Part shown: positions 35,601-54,323 of the stretch, in pieces
Position numbering within the stretch: the first letter of the stretch is position 1
Layout: the number at the start of each line of letters is the position of its first letter
NCBI GenBank assembly: GCA_951799405.1
Contig: OX637361.1
Span: 12,932,170 to 12,996,169 of the forward strand
Source of the DNA: Agapetus fuscipes
Lineage: Eukaryota; Arthropoda; Insecta; Trichoptera; Glossosomatidae
Length of the DNA stretch: 64,000 nucleotides
Direction: 5' to 3'
Translations under genes and position numbers: made by a program
The notes under the pieces: generated by a model
Told to the model about the DNA's origin: nothing
What the model saw: only the letters and a program-made list of their open reading frames with translations
Database searches by the model: none

Positions 35601-37971
35601 TATTGAAGTTCTGTAAATGTGACGTTCCAGCCCCACAGCTGAGGACGACTACAACGCCTTCTGGCACACCTTCCGCATCGTGGGCTTCTGCCTGACCTTC
35701 ATGAACAGCTGCGTGAACCCGCTAGCTCTGTACTGCGTGAGCGGCACCTTCAGGCAGCACTTCAACAGGTGAGGCACATCTCTTATTCCAACAACAAACA
35801 CTGGAAGGAATCCCTCAGCAGACAAAGTGTCTCTTCATTTTTCTGTTTCATTATTTTGGCATCCGGGCACTGAATGGCACGGCACCCTCATGTCTCGCTG
35901 AGCTATGTTCTGTCGATAAGGCTTCAAAACGACCACTGCGCTTTGCCCTCACTGTGCTGTCATAAGATCATATTGCCCAAAAGAGCGAACACATCAAATT
36001 TTGCAGACAAGAGTTTTGCGTTGGCCGGGCCGGTTGCCTGGAACAATTGGTATTCACACAAACAAGCCTACAACCCCCTTCAGAAATGGACTGAAGACAC
36101 TGCTTTTTTCCAGAAGCCATGGCGCCCTTGAGGTGGTCCTGGACCATTAAATAGCATCATCATCATTGAGTTTTATAAGCAAAGCAAGTTCTTGTAAGAC
36201 GGCCCAACCTATTGAAAGTTACGGAAGTCGTCCCACCACATGTTTCACTTAGTCCATCCCATCTTTTTTTCCAATAAGAGAAGAAAACCTTCAAAAGATT
36301 CCGGCCATTGTTTCCGCCGGCAGGATATGTGAGATTTTTACGCACTAAAAACCCCCCTCGGCATCTTGCCACACCCCGGAACTACCGCCAAGCATTACTT
36401 CAGGGTGTGGTGAGTCTTCAATGCTCAGCATGTCTTCACAATTCAGTTGCGTCAATTGGCAAAACACTTTTTATATTTTCTACATTTTGGCGGGTCGTGT
36501 TCATCCTTCGCCTCAAGCGCTCGGCATCCTTCTTCTCTCCGATCACGCGAGAGGCAAAGGTATCCCAGGCCCGCCAGATCTCTTCTGATTGGAGCATTGA
36601 CGGTACTACCATGTCCAGGTCTAGTCCATCGACCACAATGGTTGCCATTAATGACCCCTGTGGTCCGCCCAGGCAGGACACGACAGTAGTATGGTCTTTG
36701 CGTCATCATTTTTCTGAGCCACCTTTGCTTGAGACAGTGTAGCATCACTTTTGCCACTTGCATCTCATTCTATTTCTGATGCGTGTCCTGTGGCAAATCC
36801 CCGGATGGGAAAGATATACAGGGCTTGGGTTTGTGGAGGGAGAACAAGTGCTGGGTCGCAGCGCTGGCATGCTGCAGTTGCTTCTTTTCCTATCCAGTGT
36901 AGCTAGAATCCGAAACAACCGTGTCAAGTCAGTCTCTGTGTGAGCCGGTAATAATAATAATATTAGGATGATTTATTTGGTGAGCGCTGTTTCTGTGTGT
37001 ATCACACCTCAAGAGTTCTCTGCGAGCTTGGTCGTCGCTGTAGAAAGCGCCAATTCTCAAACAAGACCCAGTTGTTGTGAGGTTGGATGGACCTTTCAGT
37101 GACCGGTCTTTGGTACAAGTTTATGAATTTTTCAACTCAGCGAAGAGCACATTTGGAAATATAAATGGTATATTTTTGTGCTTCGACGGGATCAGAATCC
37201 ACAACCTTCCATTTACGAGTCCAAAGTGTTGCCACTGGACTATGGGCCGGTCCAAAAAATGCCAACGACACGCGGTGAACCTGAGCGGTCACATATCCAA
37301 GTAGCATCCGCGCCCAATGTTGCTTAACTTCGGTGATCTGATGGGAAAACCGGTGCTTTCAACATGGTAACATCGTTGACAAAGACGATTGATGGTAGTT
37401 CAGGCAGTCAGGTAGTCCATGCCATCTCTGCATTAGTATGACTGTGGTGTGTGTTGCAGATACTTGCTGTGCCGCGTGCGGGGCCAGCAGCTACAGAGCG
37501 GGTTGAGGGAGTGCCGGGGCACCTCAGTCTCTCTGTCAGTGGCCAACAAGTACAACACCAACACCCACAAGGGCATGATGCACATGACGGACTTCAACAG
37601 GTATGCATTACAACAACATTGCTTACGCTTGAGTACAGGCTGGAAGTCTCATCACCACGGTAATTCCTACCTACCGAATATCGGTAATATTTGTAGGAAG
37701 AGTTGTCAAATCCAAGATGGCCGCAAGTAAACAGCTGATTAGTCTTTGTACAATTATTACGGATATTCGGTAGGTAAGATTTACCGTGGTGATGAGACTT
37801 CCACCCCGATTGCACCCAGCACCTTGCAATAGCTGTCAGAGATGTAATTGATGTTGATCTTCTGCCCATTGACCTTCCAGAGAGCACCAGGATCGCTTCA
37901 AGACGTCGCTGAGCGGCGCGCACAGGAACGGCAAGGCCGAGGAGCAGCAGCCCAGCTCAGCCAACATGTGA
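5409..37971 (+). CDS. CCHa-R: CCHamide receptor-like class A GPCR (BRS3-like), 8 coding exons
   Basis: Plasma-membrane neuropeptide receptor, predicted to bind the gut/brain peptide CCHamide and signal through G proteins. Coding exons: 5409-5635, 27183-27409, 31611-31741, 32080-32268, 34818-34921, 35631-35768, 37460-37600, 37881-37971. All junctions are GT-AG and the phases close to 415 aa plus TGA. Visible marks are GNGT in TM1, LALADLL in TM2, a DRF version of DRY ([11 protein letters not shown]) after TM3, a Cys pair (TLCRLSE and FEACYPF) for the TM3-ECL2 disulphide, FLPYHVF in TM6 and NPLALY in TM7. The order of blocks matches insect CCHa1-R/CCHa2-R, but I cannot decide which paralogue this is. 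ATG 5409 is the first methionine in frame; a non-coding 5' exon may precede it. Confidence 0.92.
5650..6165 (-). repeat. Dispersed family D, two adjacent copies, plus a SINE-B tail piece
   Basis: Two D tail segments (ATGCCCACAAACAAGCACGTGT type) occur at about 5660-5810 and 5965-6165. Between them, at 5868-5960, is the SINE-B tail in + orientation (GGTTCAACTCGCCACATGCGACC to a GTTGCGTTGCGTT repeat). The copies lie just inside receptor intron 1. Confidence 0.7.
6170..7044. other. AT-rich intron sequence with a perfect CRE-containing hairpin
   Basis: Part of receptor intron 1. No exon is recognised. The one structured element is a 16-bp perfect inverted repeat at 6678-6712 with a TTT loop; each arm contains TGACGTCA. 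Confidence 0.5.
7056..7789 (+). pseudogene. RTE-like LINE, 5'-truncated 3' end with target-site duplication
   Basis: Open codons from about 7068 to 7736 encode the C-terminal end of a non-LTR reverse transcriptase: [10 protein letters not shown], then a KTKSMV block, FKYLGVEVS and a terminal [10 protein letters not shown] segment. The upstream RT palm and endonuclease are missing. A (GAA)n tail ends at 7789, and ATGAATCTGGG is duplicated at 7045-7055 and 7790-7800, showing target-primed insertion into receptor intron 1. Little decay is visible, so the insertion is probably recent. Confidence 0.88.
7880..8340 (-). pseudogene. RTE-like LINE 3' fragment, decayed
   Basis: On - the sequence reads through an [16 protein letters not shown] motif near 8150 and then a frameshifted remainder. 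It ends in the GGTACCGGCCACCCCTAGTAGAACGG signature also seen at 53505-53545, and with variation at 39580. It is a relic of the family that supplies the fragments at 39290, 53405 and 55150. Confidence 0.6.
8746..9201. repeat. MITE family H inserted in a family D tail
   Basis: The ends CGATGGTTAAAAGGC and CTTTTAACCGTCG are inverted copies. A diverged second copy is at 19693-20113, with matching internal blocks such as GCGCTAACTCCCAT and the AGGAATGCCAATAAATGCC motif. The left flank is the D tail TCTAATCTAAGTTGCAAAGATAT, so H landed in a D copy whose remainder starts near 8711. Confidence 0.75.
9202..9790. other. Intron sequence without recognised features
   Basis: A short LINE-3'-like phrase (TTCATTTCATCCAGAGTCACAACC) occurs near 9216. 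The rest shows no recognisable family or exon. Confidence 0.4.
9795..10165 (+). repeat. Composite tRNA SINE (A tail, B head) followed by an A tail
   Basis: The segment carries the A tail (GGTCCATCCAGCCTTACAGC), the recurrent A/B junction CCAAGCTCGTAAAA, and the B tRNA-like head (GACAGCTCAGTTGG, then AAGGGCTCGATCTCC). Another A tail follows at 10027 and runs to the AATCATCCTAATATTATT end. Confidence 0.75.
10178..10330 (+). repeat. Family D copy, internally deleted
   Basis: It starts TATAGGTTGGTATGAGGCTGACC and ends with the tail CTAAGATTATAGATTATAGAT. The middle GTGAACC block is lost. Confidence 0.65.
10848..11215 (+). repeat. Family D copies in tandem disorder
   Basis: A D segment with the TTGGTTCACTTTGCCAATG block runs to the tail CTTAGATTAGATTAGATTAGA near 11148. 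A second short tail segment (ACATACATCTGAGAGC) follows up to 11210. Confidence 0.7.
11211..11442. repeat. Foldback MITE family I
   Basis: Arms of about 80 bp starting TACGAGTTGCAAAACTTGAG face each other around a short centre. Each arm contains AAATCTGCCGTTTTTG. Partial copies lie at 16905, 53300-53405 and 60970-61080. Confidence 0.8.
11447..11890. other. Intron sequence without recognised features
   Basis: AT-rich DNA with no exon, RNA gene or repeat family identified. Confidence 0.4.
11893..12145 (-). repeat. Family D copy
   Basis: It has the D landmarks in order from CTAATCTAAGTTGCAAAATAT through CTCTTGCCGACCTTCCCTGA to ACCAACCTATAAGTCAAGGA. It is almost full length. Confidence 0.8.
12146..12487. 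other. Intron sequence without recognised features
   Basis: Between a D copy and a family F foldback. One short G-rich patch (GGGGAGGGAGGGG near 12331) is the only notable composition. Confidence 0.4.
12488..12832. repeat. Foldback MITE family F, interrupted copy
   Basis: The first end (GGAAGTCTCATCACCACGG) is separated by an unrelated insert (about 12512-12688) from the rest of the palindrome, which ends CCGTGGTGATGAGACTTCCAG. The arms contain CCGAATATCGGTAAT. The unrelated centre reads CGGCCATCTTGGATTGACAG. Confidence 0.75.
13128..13345 (+). repeat. Family D copy
   Basis: Landmarks from GGTTGGTATGAGGCTGAACC through GTCACCCCTGTTTCAG to GTCCACATGCCGCATGTG are present. The tail is degraded. 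Confidence 0.75.
13346..14170. other. Intron sequence without recognised features
   Basis: No family recognised. An (AT)n run of about 20 bp lies near 14150, and a partial SINE-A tail on - follows at 14185-14250. Confidence 0.4.
14506..14975. repeat. SINE-A full-length copy (+) followed by an inverted SINE-A head (-)
   Basis: The + copy starts GACCGGTCCGTAGTCCAGTGG (14507), has a clear B box (GGTTCGAATCC near 14560) and ends TCCTAACATTATTATTATT (14808). From 14840 to 14975 the head of another copy runs on -, with its B box near 14910 and its end at CTACGGACCAGTC. The two copies face each other tail to tail. Confidence 0.8.
14976..15530. other. Intron sequence without recognised features
   Basis: No exon or known repeat family was recognised. 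Confidence 0.4.
15532..15648. repeat. Minisatellite, about 30-bp unit, 4 copies
   Basis: The unit GTTGTGGTTGTGAGTGTACA plus CATGTGACA recurs four times with small length changes. Confidence 0.9.
15722..16305 (-). repeat. Family D copy split by a LINE end
   Basis: The D tail (CTAATCTAATCTAAGTTGC) is at 15722-15765 and the rest resumes near 16080, continuing to ACCAACCTATAAGTCAAGGA. The intervening DNA is the LINE fragment described next. Confidence 0.8.
15766..16078 (-). pseudogene. CR1/jockey-like LINE 3' end inserted in family D
   Basis: About 83 codons on - encode the last part of a non-LTR RT, with [19 protein letters not shown] and [19 protein letters not shown] as landmarks. It ends in a TTATTATTATTATC tail, lacks all catalytic parts, and lies within the D copy at 15722-16305. 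Confidence 0.8.
16465..16695 (+). repeat. SINE-A copy, 3'-truncated
   Basis: It runs from GGACCGGTCCGTAGTCC through TTGTGGATTCGGATCCC (B box, diverged) and GGTCCATCCAGCCTTACAGC to CGACGACCAAGCTCGTA. Confidence 0.8.
17155..17308. repeat. Foldback element with about 58-bp arms
   Basis: The arm TATCGAAACAGTTTTTTTATAA onward (17157-17215) recurs inverted at 17248-17308. The centre is short and AT-rich. No other copy is seen in the window. Confidence 0.75.
17370..18175 (+). repeat. SINE-B with a tandemly triplicated 237-bp tail
   Basis: A degraded B head (17390-17440) is followed by three consecutive copies of the B body and tail. They start near 17461, 17698 and 17935, and each runs from TATTTCAAACCTAAAATAAA to the TAGCTTAGTTGCG end. 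The first two ends carry (GTTGC)n runs. The third copy is more diverged. Confidence 0.85.
18198..19140 (+). repeat. SINE-B copy interrupted by a LINE
   Basis: The B head (GGTCGATAGCTCAGTTGC to GCTTGCATT) is at 18198-18231. The same SINE continues at about 18925 (TTCCATGCCGCGAGCTCGGG) with B box GGTTCGAATCCC and the B tail to 19140. The 0.7 kb between is the LINE end listed next. Confidence 0.8.
18232..18924 (+). pseudogene. Jockey-like LINE 3' end, 5'-truncated
   Basis: About 100 codons (to 18544) show the end of a non-[31 protein letters not shown], and a [17 protein letters not shown] block before a C-terminal KFKKQI. A long 3'UTR rich in TTTTCTATT follows and ends in (TAAA)n at 18911-18924. 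It sits inside the SINE-B copy. This part of ORF2 lacks catalytic motifs. Confidence 0.75.
19141..19412 (+). repeat. tRNA-derived SINE-C (Ser/Leu-like head)
   Basis: The head GTGTTATGGCCGAGGGGGCC and B box GGTTCGATCCC match a type II (Ser/Leu-like) tRNA. The body includes CATTTGACCATAACTTTGACC and TACCTGTTTCTGGCCAGGCAG, and it ends in an 18-A run. A second copy is at 24429-24710. Confidence 0.85.
19413..19692. other. Intron sequence without recognised features
   Basis: The start repeats the SINE-B end (TACGCTATATGTGTAGCTTAGTTGCG). The remainder shows no recognisable family. Confidence 0.4.
19693..20113. repeat. MITE family H, second copy (inverted relative to 8746)
   Basis: The ends CCACGGTTAAAAGGCAG and GCCTTTTAACCGTCG are inverted. 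The internal blocks (AAATAAAGGCATTTATTGGC, GGGAGTTAGCGCATTAG) match the copy at 8746-9201. Confidence 0.75.
20170..20492 (+). repeat. SINE-B copy
   Basis: Head GTCGAAAGCTCAGTGGTAGA, B box GGTTCGAATCCC, and the full B body and tail to GTGTAGCTGAGTTGCGTT. Confidence 0.85.
20688..21148 (-). repeat. Composite tRNA SINE-A/B copy
   Basis: On - it runs from the A head (B box near 21085, end CTACGGACCGG at 21135) through the A body to the B head and tail. A second A head fragment on - is at 21255-21318. Confidence 0.8.
21838..24012 (-). mobile_element. Gag-only LTR retrotransposon (non-autonomous)
   Basis: The direct terminal repeats are 21838-22148 (311 bp) and 23704-24012 (309 bp). Each begins TGATACC, ends GTATCA, and differs mainly in a short AT-rich patch. 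GTAG is duplicated on both sides (21834-21837 and 24013-24016). A purine-rich tract (AGAAGAAGGTGGGAAT on -) precedes the - strand 3' LTR. Only one ORF, a gag, lies between; protease, RT and integrase are absent. The element would need Pol from another element. It sits inside a G MITE. Confidence 0.88.
22186..23688 (-). CDS. Retrotransposon Gag-like protein, 500 codons, zinc knuckle degenerate
   Basis: The capsid-type region lies near residues 50-215: [20 protein letters not shown], then a [19 protein letters not shown] segment as in Ty3/gypsy Gags, followed by [15 protein letters not shown]. The tail is long, acidic and Gln/Glu-rich, ending basic. Where a CCHC knuckle is expected (around residue 280) the protein reads [13 protein letters not shown]. 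The His and last Cys are kept but the first two Cys positions are Tyr, each explained by one G-to-A change. The frame is intact. The start may be a later Met ([10 protein letters not shown]), because the first 30 codons overlap leader sequence next to the LTR. Confidence 0.75.
   Translation of the reverse strand: MGPSHLESDNPSTGGLTCGAQQRTRSKTMKTARPCDDLMEQGASVNEYRTPVARLTMPFSGKPEEDPGLFLESALAYFKENATPESEWVMWAMDWLRGEAAAWMAELPVTDWLEVECALEGRFNSKSRRERGHFLYLYGRQELGEEAMGFILRKRALAKRFCSTHSEQEVIQHTMDLLLPQCQARLQSASASWSKLLAAAAGCESRGSSDDHHPLVGPHQQGWRRPAQEQRQGDWQPAAYHHQTERQSPGQKKRPMAWQPRPGSEQETARTYWHYSGPHLDRSCPDREGKPSQPESSQDEGEPEHASVSILRDAEVPEDTLRAVEESQRVEETLAPEVSEFSHFCPGQNGSHAEPEADALPRDMEDDSLENELYFERESHPQVCEVEDSTFDTIKRNLKPVSMEVQSGRQLVLEDSGSKRNQSHGMARKQPPRTSRGVHPDQLRLPPDKQEEDPIEQYTRPPDTTPRLQRAPPLHEHRKRRKRMKEPWPGVKNLWQGLRA
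24197..25244 (+). mobile_element. hAT-type element with 8-bp target duplication, carrying SINE-C
   Basis: The termini TAGGGACTGGAAAA and TTTTTCCAGTCCCTA are inverted. GCTATAAT is duplicated exactly at 24189-24196 and 25245-25252. A short frame near 24330-24420 reads [15 protein letters not shown] and then GAKH, like the start of a BED zinc finger of the kind in hAT transposases and CGGBP1. The rest of the transposase is missing, and a SINE-C copy interrupts the interior. Sub-terminal regions carry many ACGCGAATTTC motifs. Confidence 0.85.
24429..24710 (+). repeat. tRNA-derived SINE-C inside a hAT element
   Basis: Head GGTGTTATAGCCGAGGGGGC, B box GGTTCGGTCCCC, body as at 19141, and a terminal A run. 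Confidence 0.85.
25253..25704. other. Intron sequence with a dispersed repeat shared with 61925-62160
   Basis: From 25390 to 25550 the phrase order (CATGGAAATGCAACAGTGAAG, then GTTGAAACAGAT and ATTTCTAGTCCAC) recurs near 62015-62135. No end structure was identified. Confidence 0.5.
25705..25955 (+). repeat. Family D copy with intact tail
   Basis: From GGTTGGTATGTGGCTGACC through the GGTTCACTTTGCCAATGTC block to the tail TTAGATTATAGATTATAGAT. A SINE-B head on - follows at 25957-26035. Confidence 0.8.
26040..26640. other. Intron sequence without recognised features
   Basis: No exon, RNA gene or repeat family was recognised. Confidence 0.4.
26660..27045 (-). pseudogene. CR1/jockey-like LINE 3' fragment
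   Basis: On - the frame reads [20 protein letters not shown], then [19 protein letters not shown] and [20 protein letters not shown]. This is the same C-terminal layout as the LINE ends at 3722 and 15766. It is frameshifted at the C-terminal end. Confidence 0.75.
27122..27147 (+). repeat. Intronic duplicate of 26 bp of receptor exon 2
   Basis: The 26 bases ACGTGTCTCCCCTTCACGTC plus CACGGT recur identically at 27226-27251 inside coding exon 2, 104 bp downstream. The duplicated span crosses the exon 2 acceptor at 27181-27182. Confidence 0.9.
27183..27409 (+). CDS. CCHa-R: CCHamide receptor coding exon 2 (TM2-TM3)
   Basis: The acceptor is TGTGTTGCAG|CTACATC. The exon encodes [13 protein letters not shown] (TM2), [14 protein letters not shown] with the conserved extracellular Cys, and TM3 with the [11 protein letters not shown] motif. 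It ends GCCAATG|GTGAGA in phase 1. Confidence 0.95.
27539..27990. repeat. Partial family F foldback, then SINE-A fragments in both orientations
   Basis: The F half (GGAAGTCTCATCAACACGG) is at 27539-27660. SINE-A heads on - are at 27695-27790 and 27860-27970, with an A tail on + (GGTCCATCCGGCCTTACATC) between them. Confidence 0.65.
28031..28772. repeat. Large inverted repeat flanked by two family F foldbacks
   Basis: Arms of about 140 bp (28204-28345 and 28423-28560, for example CAGATCATGTGGAGCACGGG) surround a centre of about 80 bp. Outside them are family F copies at 28031-28204 and 28563-28772, each itself a palindrome. The right F copy has a partly repeated TATACCTTTACCTAATTATA insert in both arms. 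Confidence 0.85.
28773..30156. other. Intron sequence with two dispersed-repeat fragments
   Basis: Bases 29285-29365 (ATGGTGATATGTACATAGATTGAAGAC) recur at 60705-60785. Bases 29878-29985 recur inverted at 33310-33415. No exon was recognised. Confidence 0.5.
30157..30318 (+). repeat. 54-bp tandem array, left block (about 3 units)
   Basis: Units of TTGAGTAGTCCC(G)CTGTTACAGC plus TGCCCCGTATTGTCTGCCCCTAG and a short spacer. The same unit continues at 30940-31610 after an eEF2-derived insert. Confidence 0.95.
30319..30938 (-). pseudogene. eEF2: eEF2 3'-terminal fragment (retro- or duplicated pseudogene)
   Basis: On -, codons from about 30925 to 30512 match the C-terminal end of translation elongation factor 2: a TRRCLYACL start, [20 protein letters not shown], a [19 protein letters not shown] block and the final [11 protein letters not shown] before TAA. 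The frame is undamaged. A 3'UTR of about 180 bp follows with AATAAA near 30333, but no poly(A) tract remains. The GTPase domains are absent from the window, so this copy cannot be functional as eEF2. It is embedded in the 54-bp array within receptor intron 2, on the opposite strand. Confidence 0.85.
30939..31610 (+). repeat. 54-bp tandem array, right block, ending in a splice acceptor
   Basis: About 12 units, three of them followed by a short partial unit (CCCGYATAATATTGAG). Each unit contains the pyrimidine-rich CCCCGTATTGTCTGCCCCTAG. The last unit, one C shorter, is the acceptor of receptor exon 3. Confidence 0.95.
31611..31741 (+). CDS. CCHa-R: CCHamide receptor coding exon 3 (TM4)
   Basis: The acceptor TGTCTGCCCTAG|GTGGCGG is the last unit of the 54-bp array. 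The exon encodes TM4 ([20 protein letters not shown]) and the start of ECL2. It ends ACTCAG|GTAACA in phase 0. Confidence 0.9.
32080..32268 (+). CDS. CCHa-R: CCHamide receptor coding exon 4 (ECL2-TM5-ICL3)
   Basis: The acceptor is [27 protein letters not shown] holds the ECL2 cysteine, and [20 protein letters not shown] is TM5. [12 protein letters not shown] leads into ICL3, and the donor is CAG|GTAAAC. Confidence 0.95.
32527..32705. repeat. Foldback MITE
   Basis: The arm CACTTGTCGGGTGTCGGATC faces its inverse near 32670-32690. Inner arm parts such as TCGGAGGTTCC and GCAGAACATT are also inverted. Confidence 0.7.
32706..33784. other. Intron 4 sequence with an LTR-like fragment
   Basis: Bases 33310-33415 repeat 29878-29985 in inverted orientation and include AATAAAGCCGACACAATTTG. 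This looks like the polyadenylation end of an LTR or other retroelement, but no partner repeat or target duplication was found. Confidence 0.4.
33785..34400. repeat. Foldback MITE family E, second copy, interrupted by a perfect palindrome
   Basis: The left arm is at 33785-33878 and the right part is at 34010-34400 (TCCGGAAGCTCCAGCTCCC and the CAGCCGACCGTGCAAGCC end). CACCCATGTCTACGATGGGC plus TTCTT occurs on both sides of the interruption. Inside is the palindrome 33871-33949. Confidence 0.7.
33871..33949. repeat. Perfect 79-bp palindrome (39-bp arms, 1-nt centre)
   Basis: The arms run from GGCTTCTTAATAAATCAGAA to TCTTGCTAGA and are exact inverted copies around the single G at 33910. Confidence 0.95.
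34818..34921 (+). CDS. CCHa-R: CCHamide receptor coding exon 5 (TM6)
   Basis: The acceptor is CTTCCTCAG|GTGCGC. The exon encodes [20 protein letters not shown] and then [12 protein letters not shown], including the class A TM6 FxxCFxPY-like signature. The donor TACAG|GTGAGC is in phase 2. Confidence 0.95.
34922..35630. other. Intron 5, no repeats recognised with confidence
   Basis: No additional exon was found. A TTTTTGTCCACTGCTGGACATAGG phrase near 35420 resembles LINE 3'-end material. Confidence 0.4.
35631..35768 (+). CDS. CCHa-R: CCHamide receptor coding exon 6 (ECL3-TM7)
   Basis: The acceptor is GACGTTCCAG|CCCCAC; the alternative AG 8 bases downstream would give an immediate TGA. The exon encodes [18 protein letters not shown] and TM7 with [10 protein letters not shown], then [11 protein letters not shown]. 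It ends AACAG|GTGAGG in phase 2. Confidence 0.95.
35855..36165 (+). pseudogene. CR1/jockey-like LINE 3' fragment
   Basis: The frame reads [20 protein letters not shown], the C-terminal non-LTR RT layout seen at 15766. It ends in an (ATC)n tail at 36147-36163 and has no catalytic part. Confidence 0.7.
36170..36955. other. Unclassified intron 6 sequence
   Basis: Several overlapping frames of 60-144 codons exist on both strands (36308-36943), but none resembles a known family. A charged stretch on - ([20 protein letters not shown]) might be decayed transposon coding DNA. Confidence 0.3.
36958..37255 (-). repeat. SINE-A full-length copy
   Basis: On - it runs from the head (GACCGGCCCATAGTCCAGTGG at 37232-37252) through the A body to the TCCTAATATTATTATT end at 36958. 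Confidence 0.8.
37460..37600 (+). CDS. CCHa-R: CCHamide receptor coding exon 7 (C-terminal tail)
   Basis: The acceptor is GTGTTGCAG|ATACTTG. The exon encodes [11 protein letters not shown], with a Cys suitable for palmitoylation after helix 8, and a Ser/Thr-rich tail ([19 protein letters not shown]). It ends AACAG|GTATGC in phase 2. Confidence 0.9.
37637..37805. repeat. Foldback MITE family F in receptor intron 7
   Basis: CTGGAAGTCTCATCACCACGG at the left and its inverse at the right fill most of the 280-bp intron between exons 7 and 8. Confidence 0.85.
37881..37971 (+). CDS. CCHa-R: CCHamide receptor coding exon 8 (C-terminus)
   Basis: The acceptor is GACCTTCCAG|AGAGCAC. The exon encodes [20 protein letters not shown] and then [10 protein letters not shown] with TGA. 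The short tail is weakly conserved in the family, so the last exon is supported mainly by phase, splice signals and composition. AATAAA at about 38106 is a possible poly(A) signal. Confidence 0.8.
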
Positions 37972-39289
37972 GGACAGTCCTTCAGCTGGCGGGAGTACGA
38001 CTGAAGAGAATAAACAGTGATTGATATTCTGACAGTACAGTGTACACGGACTATTAGTGAACACTTAAGTGAATTAATACAATTACTTCCTAATTGGCAA
38101 CGTCTCAATAAATTAGAATAGCTTCTGTATATATTGTTGTTGAACAAGAACCTTGAAAGAGACGATTCATACAACTTTGTAGTTGTATAAATTGTCTGTT
38201 GTATGAATGTTGAAAGTTGTATCAATGTTGAGTGAATGAAATTGAAAGTTATATGAATGCTGAGAGTTGTATGAAATGAAGGTTGTATGAATCGACTGCA
38301 GCTGCAGGTAGCGACAATGCACTGTGAACACTTACACTCTCTCCTCCCCACCCGGCGGGAACAGCTTTGAAAATGCAGCGGCGACACGAGACACTTTGGG
38401 TCACAGCATCCCGACAAGTGGGGTGTGTAGATAGCCACAGCACGACGCAGGACTAAAAACTACCGATATATAAACTAATTAATTGATCTTTCTTAAAAGT
38501 GCGCTAAAAATCCCAATGTGATATTAAAAAAAATAGTTTTTGCTCCTGTTGGCTCTCCTTAAACTTGTTACAGTGTGATTGTGAGAGTGTGTAGGTCCCA
38601 GCAGCTTAGAAGCGCTATTCTGCTCAATTCCTTATGTCCTTGGGGCGACGCGATAGCGATTTGTGTCTAAAAATAAGGTTAAGTGTGATTTTTTGTCTAT
38701 GGAGTTCTTTCCCAAGCGGTCGCAAGCTCTGACTTGTAGTGATATCCAAATTGTAAGAAATTTAGTAGAATAGCGCTTTAGGCACAGCTCTCTTCTCATG
38801 AGCACATCGGCATGGCTCTGTGAGTGTATCAGGGGCGTGCATCCCATACAGGCATATGCGCCTAAGGGGTAGGCAATACATAGTAAAACAACCACTTAAA
38901 CTTGATATCCAAATAAGAAAAACAACTTTGTTTTCGATTACTATGAGTATATTTAATTCCACAACCAGTTTTGCAAACATCCGTTCGCATCATCAGGTGT
39001 TCAATTATTTTTAAGTGTTTTTAACAAAATTAAAATTATTTACATATGGAACTAAAGAGCCGCAGCTTCACATCCAAAGAGCCTGGGTCGCGAGCCGCAG
39101 GTTATCGACCCCTGCAAAGGAGGATAATACAAAACCATAGACAGAATAAAATTTTGTATGTAACAAAATAAATAACATTAATACAAAGATTGTTTCATTA
39201 TATCTGTTCTTACATCTGTATTTTGTAACTAAGTTATTTTTTATGCTTTTATTCTCAATGGAGTGCTTGCCTCTGTTTGGTTTAAAAGA
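37972..39289. other. Receptor 3' flank
   Basis: Probable 3'UTR to about 38110, then a degenerate GTTGTATGAAT repeat (38190-38290). A CCAGTTTTGCAAACATCC...CATCATCAGG motif at 38965-39000 is typical of retroelement ends. No gene was recognised. Confidence 0.45.
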
Positions 39290-39640
39290 ACATAGACCAA
39301 GTACAAAAGAATGTGATGAGATGGTTTGGGCATGTGGAAAGAATGAATGATGATAGACTGACAAAGTATGTATACAAAGAAAGTGCGAAAGGAAAAAGAG
39401 GGAAGGGACGACCGAGAAAAGTATGGAGTGATCAGATTGAGGAGATTGTGAAAGAATGGGATATACAAAGTGAGCGTAAAAGAAGAAAATGCATGAAAAA
39501 GGTGATGGATATGAAGGAATTAAAAGAGGTACCTATGTCAGGATAGGAAAAAATGGAGGCAACTCTGCAGAGGCTCTGTCCACCCCTAGCGGAATGGCGA
39601 CAGAGTTACAGTTACCAACATTCAGGAATTTAAGTGCAGA
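39290..39640 (+). pseudogene. RTE-like LINE 3' end
   Basis: The frame 39313-39546 reads MRWFGHVERMNDDRLTKYVY, RGKGRPRKVWSDQIEEIVKE and a basic tail before the stop. This is the typical extreme C-terminus of RTE-type endonuclease-reverse transcriptases. It is followed by CCACCCCTAGCGGAATGGCG. Confidence 0.8.
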
Positions 39641-39879
39641 ATTTATAATTATATATTTATTAGTCAAAAGGTACAAGAGACACTTCCAGCGTTCTACTTA
39701 AATATGTTCTTACCTACAAAAAATTCAAAAATTAGGAACGGAAAGAATCTTTTAAAGAAAACCTGTCATCAAAAGTGATCACCAAGCACTGTCACAGTGT
39801 AAATACACAAACCATCAAATATATGTTTACAGAAACCCTCTCACCCTTCCTCCTCCAGAGCCTGCGCAGTGCGTCCTGC

Positions 39880-40165
39880 TGGATTTCTTCTCTACAAGTT
39901 CTTCAATTTCTTCTCTACAAGTTCTCCAATTTCTTCTCTACAAGTTCCTTAATTTCATCTCTCTAAGTTTCTTAATTTCTTATCTACAAGTTTCTCAATT
40001 TCTTCTCTAAGAGTTCCTCACTTTCTTCTCTACGAGTTCCTCACTTTCTTCTCTAAACGTTCTCCAATTTCTTCTACACAAGATCCTCAATTTCTTCCCT
40101 CTCAATTCCTTAATTTCTTCTCTACAAGTTCCTCAATTTCTTCTTTACAAGTTCCTTAATGCATG
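39880..40165. repeat. Minisatellite of about 24-bp TTCTTCTCTACAAGTTCCTCAA units
   Basis: Around 11 imperfect copies of a pyrimidine-rich unit on +. Confidence 0.9.
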
Positions 40166-40288
40166 ATCACGCCAGTGAGCCACATACTGCAGGCCCGCAG
40201 TAAACATTACAGCTGCTTTCTGATGAATGGGGTAGGGGTTTTGATTTACTAAAAATCTCATTTTCTTTTCAATTTTTTTAAAAAAATA

Positions 40289-40294
40289 TTTATT
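40289..40294 (-). promoter_or_regulatory. Possible Surf4 poly(A) signal
   Basis: AATAAA on -, about 190 bp downstream of the Surf4 stop codon. Confidence 0.5.
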
Positions 40295-40483
40295 CATGAT
40301 GTTTGTTAGTTGTGGGTTTATATAATACACAGTACAATAATTATTTGTAGGAAAATAACAAAAATATAAGTTACACTGATCTCTCCACGTATCACACACC
40401 AAGGGCAGCTAATGTAACAACAACATACCAACAATGTCCCGCTTACACCTTATGTACACTCTCTCCACAGTCTCAGTCAACTT

Positions 40484-54323
<13,840 letters not shown>

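Noticed and set aside
36308..36943. Several overlapping frames on both strands
   Set aside because: None shows a family signature, splice continuity with neighbours or a consistent codon pattern.
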